Part shown: positions 1-9,500 of the stretch, in pieces
Layout of the letters: every line of letters starts with the position of its first letter
Numbering within the stretch: position 1 is the stretch's first letter
Source: Candidatus Moranbacteria bacterium GW2011_GWE2_35_2-
GTDB lineage: Bacteria > Patescibacteriota > Minisyncoccia > Moranbacterales > UBA9337
Length of the DNA: 56,015 nt
NCBI GenBank assembly: GCA_000990585.1
Contig: LBQD01000002.1
Span: forward strand, 1 to 56,015
Reading direction: 5' to 3'
Notes under the pieces: model-generated
Database searches by the model: none
Told to the model about the DNA's origin: nothing
The model's input: only the letters and a program-made list of their open reading frames with translations
Made by a program: the position numbers and the translations under genes

Positions 1-84
1 TTCAGTTTCAAGCCACCACGCACGCGGGGCGTGCGATTAGTCGGAATCAGGATTATCAGCAAAATACATTCGAACTTTGTTTAA
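1..84 (+). other. Possible C-terminal tail of a gene cut by the left edge
   Basis: Frame 1 is open from the window edge to a TAA at 82-84 and would encode about 27 residues rich in Arg, Ile and Pro. I do not recognise it, and the frame is short enough to be chance. A GC-rich hairpin (cgcacg/cgtgcg, 19-24 with 30-35) lies inside it, which could instead belong to an RNA or to the 3' end of a different element. No function can be assigned. Confidence 0.15.
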
Positions 85-99
85 TACACACCGCCAAAA

Positions 100-134
100 A
101 CAAAAAACCGTCCCGATGTGGAACGGTTTTTTGT
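100..134 (-). terminator. Intrinsic terminator of the RNase J gene
   Basis: A 12-bp stem (100-111 with 123-134) encloses an 11-nt loop. On the minus strand it is followed by a run of five T (complement of A96-100). It lies 16 bases after the RNase J stop. The A/T flanks are symmetrical, so it could also stop plus-strand transcription arriving from the left. Confidence 0.8.
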
Positions 135-149
135 TTTCAGATATAACTT

Positions 150-2036
150 CTACACTTCAATCACTACCGGCAAGACCATAGGCCTTCTTTCAGTTTTTTG
201 AAAAAGAAAAGACCCTACTGATTCACGAATATTTTTCTTTACCAAATCCCAGTTAATACTGGTATCTCGAGAAGTATTTTCTTTAATTACTTTTTTGACC
301 ACATTTTTGGTTGAATTTACTAAATCAAAATTCTCTTTAACATAAATAAACCCTCTAGAAGTAATTTGAATGTTTCCGACAATTTCCTTGGTCTTGCCAT
401 CAACAATTACTGTTATTACAAACATTCCGTCTTCCGCCAAAACTTGACGATCACGCAAAACCACTTGCCCGACATCACCCACTCCCAATCCATCGATAAA
501 AACATAATTCGTATCCACCTTGTTTTTTTCCAATTCGGGAATCTTTCCAACATCAAATTTCAAGACATTTCCATTATCTAGAATAAAAATATTTTTCTCT
601 GGAAATCCTGTTTCCGCCACCACCTTCTTTGCTTCTTTAAGAAAATAATGATTGGCATATACCGGAAGAACATAGGTTGGCTGCACTTGTCGTACTAATT
701 CCTTGATTGCTTGAATATTGTTGTGTCCGCTCACGTGAACATCCATAAGTTCATTATGAATAACATTATCGCATTTGCGATACAGATTGTCCTTAAGCCG
801 TTGAATAGTTCTTTCATTTCCAGGAATCACCGATGATGAAAAAATAATCGTATCGGTTTTTTTCAATTTAACAAAACGATGATTTTCCGTAACAATTCTT
901 GAGAGTACCGCATTAACTTCTCCTTGCGCTCCGGTACAAACTATCAAAACCTTACTATCTGGATAATCATGAATACGATTAATTTCAATCATTGTATCTT
1001 TACTGGCCTTAATATATCCCAACTGTTTAGCAACTTCCACATTCGCTTTCATACTAAATCCATCCAAGGCCACTTTTTTACCTACACTTTCAGCATAATT
1101 GATAATATCCTTAATTCTTTTTACTTGTGAAGAAAAGGTTCCGATAATCAATCTTCCAGGAGCTCCATCGATAATTTTTCTCAAATTAATCCACATATCT
1201 TCGTCGCTCACTATCGGACGATTATTAAGAGCTCCTAAGCTTTCCATCATCAAAATTGACGGTTTTGGCAAATTGCGCAAAAATTCATATGACAATGTTC
1301 CTTCTTTTTTATTTGCTCCTGTATCCATCGTCCAATCCCCCATATGCACCACACTCCCACTCGGAGAAAAAAGAACTACTCCGATCGAATCCATAATCGA
1401 ATGCTCGACATCAAAAAATTTCAATTGAAAATTTCCCAACCGCACTTTTTCTTGTCCGGTTTTTATGGAAACAGTTTTAAGGCGCACGGATGATCCGGGT
1501 TCCTGATCTTCCATTTTTCGCTTAACCAAAGCTAATGTAAGTTCTCTTCCAATTACTGGAGGATAACCCAATTCATTAAGCAATATTGGAGCGGCACCAA
1601 TATGATCCAGATGTCCGTGAGTAAAAACCACAGCACGAATACGCTTTTCTTTCCCTTTCAAATAGCTCACATTTGGAATAATATAATCAATTCCAGGCAT
1701 ATCTTCTTCGGGAAATTGCACACCCATATCCACTAAGACAATATCTTCTCCATACTCAAAAACAGTCATATTGCGTCCGACTTCTTCTTGCCCTCCGAGA
1801 GGAATTATTCTAAGTTTGTTTTCTATTACCGCGGGCGCCGCTTGAGTTTTTCTTCTCGCCGCTCCCTCATGCGAAACCATTTGTCCGACACGACTCGGCA
1901 TCGTTCGTCCATCGGTTTTTCTTCTTCCGCCTTTGCGGGATTTTGCCGAAGACCCATCAGGTCTTCTTTTTTTCGAGCTCGACACGACTCTTCCTTTTTC
2001 AGAAGAACGCTCGCGCTCTTTCTTGTTATCAGTCAT
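150..2036 (-). CDS. rnj: Ribonuclease J
   Basis: RNase J is a metallo-beta-lactamase/beta-CASP ribonuclease that acts on 5' ends and inside RNA in mRNA decay and rRNA maturation, in the cytoplasm. The zinc motif HGHLDHIG is at residues 140-147. The order metallo-lactamase, beta-CASP (residues about 280-420), second lactamase half and C-terminal domain fits the family. At 628 residues it is about 70 longer than usual, because of a Lys/Arg/Ser-rich, probably disordered N-terminal tail (residues 1-70); such basic tails often contact RNA (inference). It is the last gene of a minus-strand group (secG, solute-binding protein, sugar isomerase), 136 bp after the isomerase, and is followed by a terminator. 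An internal ATG near residue 46 would remove much of the tail, so the exact start is uncertain. Confidence 0.93.
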   Translation of the reverse strand: MTDNKKERERSSEKGRVVSSSKKRRPDGSSAKSRKGGRRKTDGRTMPSRVGQMVSHEGAARRKTQAAPAVIENKLRIIPLGGQEEVGRNMTVFEYGEDIVLVDMGVQFPEEDMPGIDYIIPNVSYLKGKEKRIRAVVFTHGHLDHIGAAPILLNELGYPPVIGRELTLALVKRKMEDQEPGSSVRLKTVSIKTGQEKVRLGNFQLKFFDVEHSIMDSIGVVLFSPSGSVVHMGDWTMDTGANKKEGTLSYEFLRNLPKPSILMMESLGALNNRPIVSDEDMWINLRKIIDGAPGRLIIGTFSSQVKRIKDIINYAESVGKKVALDGFSMKANVEVAKQLGYIKASKDTMIEINRIHDYPDSKVLIVCTGAQGEVNAVLSRIVTENHRFVKLKKTDTIIFSSSVIPGNERTIQRLKDNLYRKCDNVIHNELMDVHVSGHNNIQAIKELVRQVQPTYVLPVYANHYFLKEAKKVVAETGFPEKNIFILDNGNVLKFDVGKIPELEKNKVDTNYVFIDGLGVGDVGQVVLRDRQVLAEDGMFVITVIVDGKTKEIVGNIQITSRGFIYVKENFDLVNSTKNVVKKVIKENTSRDTSINWDLVKKNIRESVGSFLFQKTERRPMVLPVVIEV

Positions 2037-2172
2037 TTTTTTGTTGTCCTACAAATTACACATTCTTGTTAATTATGATTTTTTTCAAAATAAAAAAATC
2101 AAACTATAAAGTAAACAAACACAAAGAATGTTTATAGGATATTATTAAGTTATATTTTATATCTAAAAAGAT

Positions 2173-3198
2173 TTAGAGTATTTTTTTCAAATCCTCTACC
2201 AAATCAACCGGCGTCGGATCCTGTCCGTATTCCAGAGCTAGATAATATGACATCCAATCCCCCAGATAAAGAGCGGAGAACATTTTATAAAAAACACTTC
2301 CTTTTTCCATATCAATAATTTCCACCGGAATATTTTTATTTTTCAGAATGTCTGCAGTCACATCGAATCTTTTTTGATTTTGCGAATTATCATCTTTATC
2401 CCTAAGCATCAAAACAATAAAATTTGCTTGCGGATTTGTAAACCCAACCATCTCATTGTGATTAAGTTCCGGAAAAAAATTCCAAAATGCCGGTGTCTTG
2501 GCGTTTTCATTTATCTTTATCTTCCAAATCATCGCTACTGGCTTGTATTTTGTGCTTGAATATACTACCGGCGTCCTTCCCTTTATCTTATTTGCCAAAA
2601 CTTTTCCAATATTTTCAATCTCTTTTGTCTTCTCCCTCAGATTATTTGCCATTTTAAGTAATTCCGCTGATGCGTCTTCAATTAATCCGGCATTAATCAA
2701 AATTTGAAATATTGAAGCAAAAAAATATCCGATTGCCATTCTTGGTTGAAAATTTTCATACGGAATAGGTAATTTCACAAAAGGAACGCCATATTCCTTG
2801 CACATCTGCTCAATTTTTCCTCCGCTGGAAATGCCGACGCATTTAAGGTTATTGCGCAGTGCTTCATCAAAAGAAGCAACAGTTTCTTCTGTGTTACCGG
2901 AAAATGAACAAATAATGTTCAGAGAATTTTCATACGCTTCCGGAGGAAGAGAATAAAAACGATTTTGATATACCGCCAATCTTTCCTTTTCCTCGGAATT
3001 TCTTTTGCACAAATCATTGATAAAAACTCGTAAAATATTTCCCGGCAACGCACTACCGCCCATTCCAGACAAAGTAATTGATTTGAATTCCCCTTCAATT
3101 TTTATATCTTTGGCAATTTTCAGCCCTTCTTCAAATTGATTAGCTTCATCGAGAATAACTTTTCTTAAATTTGATTTGTCAATTTTATTTATTTCCAT
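2173..3198 (-). CDS. Bifunctional phosphoglucose/phosphomannose isomerase
   Basis: This is a SIS-domain sugar isomerase interconverting glucose-6-P or mannose-6-P with fructose-6-P. It has the archaeal-type bifunctional PGI/PMI layout rather than the classical Pgi fold. Visible features are the first SIS glycine loop GMGGSALPG (about residue 45), the Ser/Thr phosphate loop FSGNTEE, and the block ELNHNE that carries the catalytic Glu/His region. Length (341 residues) is normal. Its start overlaps the 3' end of the upstream peptide-binding protein gene by 14 bp, so the two are co-transcribed and probably translationally coupled. It could supply precursors for the glycan genes elsewhere in the window (inference). 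Confidence 0.88.
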   Translation of the reverse strand: MEINKIDKSNLRKVILDEANQFEEGLKIAKDIKIEGEFKSITLSGMGGSALPGNILRVFINDLCKRNSEEKERLAVYQNRFYSLPPEAYENSLNIICSFSGNTEETVASFDEALRNNLKCVGISSGGKIEQMCKEYGVPFVKLPIPYENFQPRMAIGYFFASIFQILINAGLIEDASAELLKMANNLREKTKEIENIGKVLANKIKGRTPVVYSSTKYKPVAMIWKIKINENAKTPAFWNFFPELNHNEMVGFTNPQANFIVLMLRDKDDNSQNQKRFDVTADILKNKNIPVEIIDMEKGSVFYKMFSALYLGDWMSYYLALEYGQDPTPVDLVEDLKKIL

Positions 3199-4846
3199 TG
3201 TTTTTAAAAATTCTTTTTGTTTTTACGTACCACTTATTAATATTAGAAAATCGATATTGAGAACTGCTAATATTTTCAATATCAACCCCTTTAACTTGAT
3301 TTCCTATTGGATAAAGATAATTTCTGCTGTATAAAAACACGGCTGGAACTTCCGCAAGCAAAATCTTATTAAACTCGCGATATTTTTCAATTCTTTTATT
3401 TCTATCAAATTCTTCCCGTATTTCTCCTAAAATCTTGTCAGCTTGCTCATTATCAAATTTTGACAAATTAAGTCCCGGATCGGATTTCTTACTGGAATGC
3501 CAAAAAGAATATATATCAGGATCAAAACTTGTGGCTTGACCAAAAAGCAAAGCGTCATATTCCCTTGGACGAACATAATTTTGCTGTAAATCTGAAATAG
3601 TCAAAATCTGGACATTTACCTTAACTCCGATTTTTCGCCATTGATCAGCAAGAATTTGAGCAGTTTGCGAAAGTTCCGGCCAATCAGTAGTAAAGAGATT
3701 GAATTCAAGTTTGTTTCCATCTTTTTCTCGAATACCATCGTCTTTTATTTCCCAACCGCTATCACTAAGAATTTTATTTCCTTTTTCTAAATCAAAAGTA
3801 TGATACTCTATGCCTTCTCCTTGACTTTCCTGCATTTGAGGCAAGAAAGGAGAATAGAGAATATTAGCCTTGGTAAAAAGAACCTTTTCGATTATTTCAT
3901 TTCTATCAGTCGCAAAATCCAAAGCCTGACGAACTTCATCATTTGCCAATGATACGCTCTTGCTTTGATTAAAAAAAACGGCAAAATAACGCGGCATATT
4001 GAACTCATGCACATTGGTACTTTTTATCAAGCTGATATCTTTCACTTCAGCCGGAGAAATACTGCTAATTCCATTAATCTCCTTCTTTTTATATGCATTC
4101 AACAAAGATGCCTCGTCTAAATAAAAATTGAAAAATACTTTTGAAATATAGGCAGGTCCCTCAAAATATTCAGGAAAAGAAACTAAATTATAGGATAAGA
4201 TATTTCCTCCGGAATCTTTTTGATAATCAGAAAATCGGTATGGTCCCGATCCGATCGGATTCAAATTATATTCAGCCAAAGAAAATTTTTCCGGAGCAAT
4301 ATTTTCCCAAATATGTTTTGGAAGAATTCCCACAGTCAAATTTTCCAAAAAACCGAAGTATGGATTTTCCAAAATAAATTTGATTGAATGTGAATCGATT
4401 TGCTCTATTTTTACTCCTTGCCAATTTTGCCTGATCGGACTTTTATACGCCGCGTCTTGCAAAATATTTATAGTAAAAACGATATCATCCGCCAACAACT
4501 CGTGTCCGTCATGCCACTTGATTCCTTCTTTGAGATAAAAAATATATTCTTTGCGATCTTCGGAAATTTCATAGTTAGAAGCCAAATCATTGGTAATGTT
4601 GCCATTCTTGTCATATTTAAGTAATCCATTATAGATTATTTGCGTCAAACCGGCATCTGCTTCACTGGTTTGCGAAAGCAATGGATTGACATATAAAGGT
4701 TGTCCAACCATCCCTTCTTTATAGCTTCCGCCAAAATCAGCAACAGGATCAGTAAAAGAAATATATACATATCCCGTCCAAAATATCAGAGCGCCGAATG
4801 CAATCAACACCAAAAGAAGCGAGATGAGCTTCTCTTTTAAATTCAA
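3185..4846 (-). CDS. Membrane-anchored peptide ABC transporter substrate-binding protein (SBP family 5)
   Basis: This 553-residue protein is of the OppA/DppA solute-binding family (SBP_bac_5). Typical blocks include IYNGLLKYD, the IKWHDG stretch and GSGPYRF. Residues 7-28 form one hydrophobic segment with no lipobox cysteine, so the protein is probably held by an N-terminal membrane anchor facing outward. The start is a TTG at 4844-4846; no ATG lies upstream of the anchor. No permease or ATPase gene is nearby, so any transporter partners must be elsewhere, or the protein may act as a free peptide binder. It lies 77 bp after secG and overlaps the isomerase gene. The family call is firm; the ligand is unknown. 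Confidence 0.85.
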   Translation of the reverse strand: MNLKEKLISLLLVLIAFGALIFWTGYVYISFTDPVADFGGSYKEGMVGQPLYVNPLLSQTSEADAGLTQIIYNGLLKYDKNGNITNDLASNYEISEDRKEYIFYLKEGIKWHDGHELLADDIVFTINILQDAAYKSPIRQNWQGVKIEQIDSHSIKFILENPYFGFLENLTVGILPKHIWENIAPEKFSLAEYNLNPIGSGPYRFSDYQKDSGGNILSYNLVSFPEYFEGPAYISKVFFNFYLDEASLLNAYKKKEINGISSISPAEVKDISLIKSTNVHEFNMPRYFAVFFNQSKSVSLANDEVRQALDFATDRNEIIEKVLFTKANILYSPFLPQMQESQGEGIEYHTFDLEKGNKILSDSGWEIKDDGIREKDGNKLEFNLFTTDWPELSQTAQILADQWRKIGVKVNVQILTISDLQQNYVRPREYDALLFGQATSFDPDIYSFWHSSKKSDPGLNLSKFDNEQADKILGEIREEFDRNKRIEKYREFNKILLAEVPAVFLYSRNYLYPIGNQVKGVDIENISSSQYRFSNINKWYVKTKRIFKNNGNK

Positions 4847-4923
4847 AGTTTTATTAATATACTGCCAGTTTCCCGGCAGAATTAATTTTATTTTCTCGAT
4901 ACTAATATTTTTTTATTAACTAC

Positions 4924-5145
4924 TTACTTGGCGCCAATAAAAACATTCAGAGCTGCCAATAGCATAAAAAGAATAGCTAAAGCTACGGAAAAATAAACTA
5001 AAAATTTCTCAAATCCTCTTTTGGCGTAATATCCACCCATATCTCCTCCAAAAGCGGCGCCTAATCCAGAACCTCTATTTTGCAACAAAATAGAAATTAT
5101 CAATAAAATTGACGTTATTATTTGCAAAATACTAATCCATTTCAT
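4924..5145 (-). CDS. secG: Protein translocase subunit SecG
   Basis: SecG is a small accessory subunit of the SecYEG channel. The 73-residue protein has two hydrophobic helices (about 5-22 and 50-70). Between them is the Gly-rich loop RGSGLGAAFGG with Asn/Arg before it, which is characteristic of SecG. A weak Shine-Dalgarno (AGGA) precedes the ATG. A strong promoter lies just upstream (5183-5211), divergent from the DHH gene. Confidence 0.88.
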   Translation of the reverse strand: MKWISILQIITSILLIISILLQNRGSGLGAAFGGDMGGYYAKRGFEKFLVYFSVALAILFMLLAALNVFIGAK

Positions 5146-5182
5146 AAATCCTCGAATTTAGTCTTTTTTTCATTACTCAAAC

Positions 5183-5211
5183 ATCCTACACGAAAAACCT
5201 CTAAAAGTCAA
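5183..5211 (-). promoter_or_regulatory. Promoter of secG
   Basis: TTGACT (5206-5211, minus strand), a 17-bp spacer and TAGGAT (5183-5188) match the sigma-70 consensus well. Transcription would begin near 5176, about 30 bases before the secG ATG. Confidence 0.7.
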
Positions 5212-5242
5212 TGGCATATTTTTTTCTTTAATCCTTAGTCAT

Positions 5243-5271
5243 TTGACAGGAATATCTTACTTTGCTATATT
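5243..5271 (+). promoter_or_regulatory. Promoter of the DHH-family gene
   Basis: TTGACA (5243-5248), a 17-bp spacer and TATATT (5266-5271) form a near-consensus sigma-70 promoter. The predicted start is near 5278, giving a leader of about 50 bases without a clear Shine-Dalgarno. Confidence 0.75.
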
Positions 5272-5326
5272 TGGGGACTGATTTGTTTATTATACATTAA
5301 CCCCTTTAATCTTAAAATCCACTACT

Positions 5327-6457
5327 ATGGGAACAGAACTTGTTCAGCAGTTAGAAGAAATTCTAAAAAAATCCAAGGATATTCTTATTCTTATCCCCCA
5401 AAACCCGGATGGAGATTCAATTGGAGCCGCTTGGGCTTTTTATTTTTTTCTCACTAAACAAAACTTAAATCCTGCTATCGCCGTAAGTGATCCATTTGAA
5501 AATATTTCTCGTTTTGATTTTCTTCCTCATCCTAAGAATTTATCCGATAATTTATCCGGCGCGCGCGACTTTATCCTTTCATTCAACACCAAGCACAATG
5601 AAATAACGGACGTACGCACTGAAAGAAATGAAAATGAGCTGCGCATCTATATAACTCCTCGCCAAGGATCCATTGATCCGCGGGATTTTTCATTTATTCC
5701 GGCAAAATTCAAATATGATCTTATAATTGCACTCAACTCATCTGACAAAGAAACACTAGGAAAAATATATGAAGAAAATCCGGATATTTTTTATGAAGTT
5801 CCAATTGTAAATATCGATCACCACATCAATAATGATAAATTCGGTCAAATCAATATTATTGATATCACCGCATCTTCGACTTGCGAAATTCTTTCCGGAC
5901 TTATATCTTCGGAAATTGATGAAAATATTTCCAATTGTCTGCTCAGTGGAATAATTAGTGCAACCGAAAGCTTTCAAAACAAACATACTACACCGAAAGC
6001 ACTGCAAATTTCAGCTAATTTAATGGACAAAGGGGCTAACCAACAAAATATTATCCGACATCTGTACAAAACTCAGCCTTTTAATTTATTGAAATTATGG
6101 GGTCGCATTATGGCTCAGCTCAAATGGAACGAAGATCTCAAATTAGCATGGTCATCGGTTTCTATTGAAGATTTCGTACAAAGCCGCAGTAAACCCGAAG
6201 ATATCCCTTTCATTATCAAGAAAATACAAGAGAATTATTCATCCGGAAAAATATTTCTTGTTCTTTACAATGAATCGGAAGAAAAAATCAAAGGTTTGAT
6301 CAAATTTTCCGAGACGGAAAAAATCAAGAATGCTGCACTAATTTTTCCCGGCGGAGAAATTCGAGGTGATATATACGAATTTGTTTCAGAAAATAAAAAT
6401 ATTGGGGATATCGAAAAAGAAATAATTTCCAACTTGCACAAACAATCAATATTTTAA
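5327..6457 (+). CDS. DHH-family phosphoesterase-like protein with degraded active site
   Basis: The fold is that of NrnA/RecJ-like DHH phosphoesterases, which hydrolyse short oligonucleotides or cyclic dinucleotides. Motif I reads PQNPDGDSIG (residues 24-33), motif III is NIDHH (162-166), and a DHHA1-like C-terminal half follows. Several catalytic positions are altered. The motif I His is replaced, the motif II Asp is Asn137 (ALNSSD), and the motif IV Asp is Ala212 (IISATESF). The C-terminal GGGH-type substrate motif is only PGGEIRG (341-347). By comparison with NrnA, metal binding should be impaired, so this may be a non-catalytic binding protein (inference). It has its own promoter and terminator and is monocistronic. 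Confidence 0.75.
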   Translation: MGTELVQQLEEILKKSKDILILIPQNPDGDSIGAAWAFYFFLTKQNLNPAIAVSDPFENISRFDFLPHPKNLSDNLSGARDFILSFNTKHNEITDVRTERNENELRIYITPRQGSIDPRDFSFIPAKFKYDLIIALNSSDKETLGKIYEENPDIFYEVPIVNIDHHINNDKFGQINIIDITASSTCEILSGLISSEIDENISNCLLSGIISATESFQNKHTTPKALQISANLMDKGANQQNIIRHLYKTQPFNLLKLWGRIMAQLKWNEDLKLAWSSVSIEDFVQSRSKPEDIPFIIKKIQENYSSGKIFLVLYNESEEKIKGLIKFSETEKIKNAALIFPGGEIRGDIYEFVSENKNIGDIEKEIISNLHKQSIF

Positions 6458-6487
6458 TTACCGGATATAACATTATACAAAAAAATT

Positions 6488-6516
6488 AACAGATCTTACT
6501 TTTGGTCTGTTTTTTT
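6488..6516 (+). terminator. Intrinsic terminator of the DHH-family gene
   Basis: An 8-bp stem (6488-6495 with 6504-6511, one G-T pair) and 8-nt loop are followed by a T run at 6510-6516. It lies 30 bases after the stop codon, and its T run partly overlaps the -35 element of the next promoter. Confidence 0.75.
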
Positions 6517-6543
6517 GCTATTAACCAGAAAATGCGATAAAAT
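6515..6543 (+). promoter_or_regulatory. Promoter of the double PilB/GspE gene
   Basis: TTGCTA (6515-6520), a 17-bp spacer and TAAAAT (6538-6543) predict a transcription start near 6550. This rules out an in-frame start codon at 6515 and supports the ATG at 6587. Confidence 0.65.
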
Positions 6544-6586
6544 AGAGATGTTATCACATATATTAAAATTATTTTTTATAAATTTT

Positions 6587-9500
6587 ATGGTTAAAGTTCT
6601 AAAAAAATCAATAGAAGAAGAAAAAGAAAAAGATTTAGCCACTCAAAAAGTGCTTGACGAAATGAAAAAGAAATCAGAAGAAGACCAGGCCGTACATCAG
6701 GCAAAACAAGTTGGTCTTCCTTATGCCGATCTTAATATTTTTCCTATTGATGAAAATGACATAAGAATAATTCCAGAAGAAGACGCTAAAAAACACCTGA
6801 TTGCTATTTTTAATAAATCAGGGAAAAAAATTCGTATCGGAATGGTTGATCCTAAAAATGATGCCGCTAAAAAATATATAGAAAATTTTAAAAATGATCA
6901 GGATTATTTTATAGAAATATACGTCATATCTCTTTCTTCTGCTAACCGAGTCTGGGAAAAATATAAAAAAATTTCTTTTTTGGAAAATCTGGATCTGCTT
7001 CGCATATCTCTAAATGGAGAAGATTTGGAAAAATTTGAAGAAAATTTTAGCGAACTCTTACAATTAAAAAATAAACTAACAAAAACTTCCACGACCGATA
7101 TTATCGATATAATAATGTCCGGTGCTATAAAAATGAAAGCTAGTGATGTTCACTTTGAACCGCAAGAGGCTGAGGTTCGTTTGCGGTATCGTATTGATGG
7201 AGTACTTCAAGATATTGGAAATTTTCCCCATAAAAACTATCAATCTATCATATCTCGCGTAAAAATGATGGGAGGAATGAAACTAAACATCCGTGATATT
7301 GCCCAAGACGGACATTTTCCTATTGATATCGACAATGGGAAAATAGACATTCGCGTTAATATAATTCCGGGAAATTACGGGGAAAGCATTGTAATGAGAA
7401 TTTTAAACCAAGCAAGTATTCTTTTGAGTATCGAAGACTTGGGGATGCGTGGACTTTCTTTCGAACAACTCAAAAAAGAAATTTCCAAACCCAACGGAAT
7501 GATTCTCACTACTGGACCGACCGGATCGGGAAAAACAACTACACTCTATGCAATTATTAATAAACTCAACAAATCTGACACAAAAATAATCACTATTGAA
7601 GATCCTGTTGAATACGAACTTAAAGGAATTTCTCAAACTCAGGTTGTCAAAAAAAAATACACCTTTGCCGAAGGATTAAGAGCTATCGTCCGTCAAGATC
7701 CGGATATTATTATGGTAGGTGAAATTCGCGATGAAGAAACTGCGGGAATAGCCGTAAACGCCGCTCTTACTGGACATTTGGTCTTATCAACATTGCACAC
7801 CAATAATGCTCCTGCTTCTATTCCAAGACTTGTTGAAATGGGAGTAAAATCATCCCTTATCCCTTCATCTGTAAATATTTTTATTGCGCAGCGTCTTTTG
7901 CGAAAACTGTGCCCTTACTGCAAAGAAAAATACAAGCCGGCAAAAGAAACCTTCGATTCAATAAAAAAAATGTTATCTATAATATCTCCGAAATCCAAGG
8001 TGGAAGCTTCTGTGAATGCGGATTTTCTCTATAGACCCAAAGGATGTCCGAAATGTCATCAGATCGGATATCAAGGAAGAATAGGAATATTTGAAGTGTT
8101 AACTATCAGTAAAAATGTTGAAAAATTAATTTATGAAGGCGCCAGTGAAAACGCTATTACTCAGGCGGCGCTGGAGGACGGCATGATCACAATGACACAA
8201 GATGGGATTCTGAAATCACTGGAAGGAATCGTTTCGATGGAAGAAGTTTGGAGAGTTACCGGACAAACAGATTTCTTGGAACAACTTTATGAAAATTTAA
8301 TGGATCAATCACTTTCCAGATCAATTCCTATTTCTGAAGAAGATTTAATTTTAGTATCAAAAAATAAAAATTCTTTTGAAAAAATCAGTTCTCTTTTGCA
8401 AAAAACCGCCCCGGAAAAACTAGTTGAAGTTATTTTTTCCAGCGCTCTTATCCTGCAAGCAGGAGATATTCATATCGAACCAAAAAAAGATGCTGTGAGT
8501 ATTCGCTTTCGTATAGATGGAATATTGCAAGAAATTGGAAATGTACCTCTTTCAACTTATCCGACATTGTTAGGTCGAATAAAATTACTCAGCGGACTAA
8601 AAACTGGAACAAGAGTCGGAGTAGCCGATAGCCGATTTAGTATTTCATTGGAAAAACCATTTGAAAACATTAGCCAAGAATCCACTGATGTTCGTGTTTC
8701 TATAATCACTGGAGGATTCGGAGAAACAGTTGTAATGAGATTACTGAATAAATCCGCCGTTTCTTTGGATATAGAAAATTTAGGAATCAGAAAAGAAAAT
8801 CTACAAAAAATAATTCACGAAGTCAGTAAGCCTAATGGTTTTTTTATTAACACCGGCCCTACAGGATCAGGAAAAACCACTACGCTCTACAGCATTTTAA
8901 GCAAGCTTAATAAATCTGCGGTAAAAATAATCACAGTTGAAGATCCGATTGAATATCAACTTGAAGGAATTCTACAAACTCAAACTAACAAAGAAGAAAA
9001 TTATGATTTCCCTACAGCGCTCAAATCTCTAATGCGCCAAAATCCGGATATTATTATGGTAGGTGAAATTCGCGACAATGATACAGCGAATATTGCACTG
9101 CAAGCTTCTTTAACGGGACATCTAGTCCTTTCAACATTGCACACAAATGACAGCGCTGGAACAATCACGCGATTACTAAATATGAACATACGTCCCGATG
9201 ATTTAGCTACCGCCTCCAATGCTTTTATGGCGCAAAGATTAGTACGCAAACTTTGTGATTGCAAAGAAGAATCTGCACCGACTGAAAAAGAAAAAAAAGA
9301 AATTGAAAACATTATCAATTCTATTTCAGAAAAATCCGGTATAAATAAGACAGACTATTCTGCTATGAAAATTTATAAACCAAAGGGTTGCGCTAAATGC
9401 AACAACATTGGTTATTCAGGAAGAACAACTGTCAGTGAAGTTCTTGTTATTGACCGCGATATTCAAGATCTTATCAATAAAAATGCTCTTTCCTCGGAAA

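Noticed and set aside
19-35. GC-rich hairpin at the left edge as part of a tRNA
   Set aside because: No T-loop, anticodon arm or acceptor pairing could be built around it on either strand.
4862-4879. Hairpin between secG and the binding-protein gene as terminator
   Set aside because: The stem is only 5 bp and no T run follows on the minus strand.
6515-6586. In-frame upstream start codons of the double ATPase gene
   Set aside because: They lie on the promoter and at or before the predicted transcription start; the ATG at 6587 fits better.
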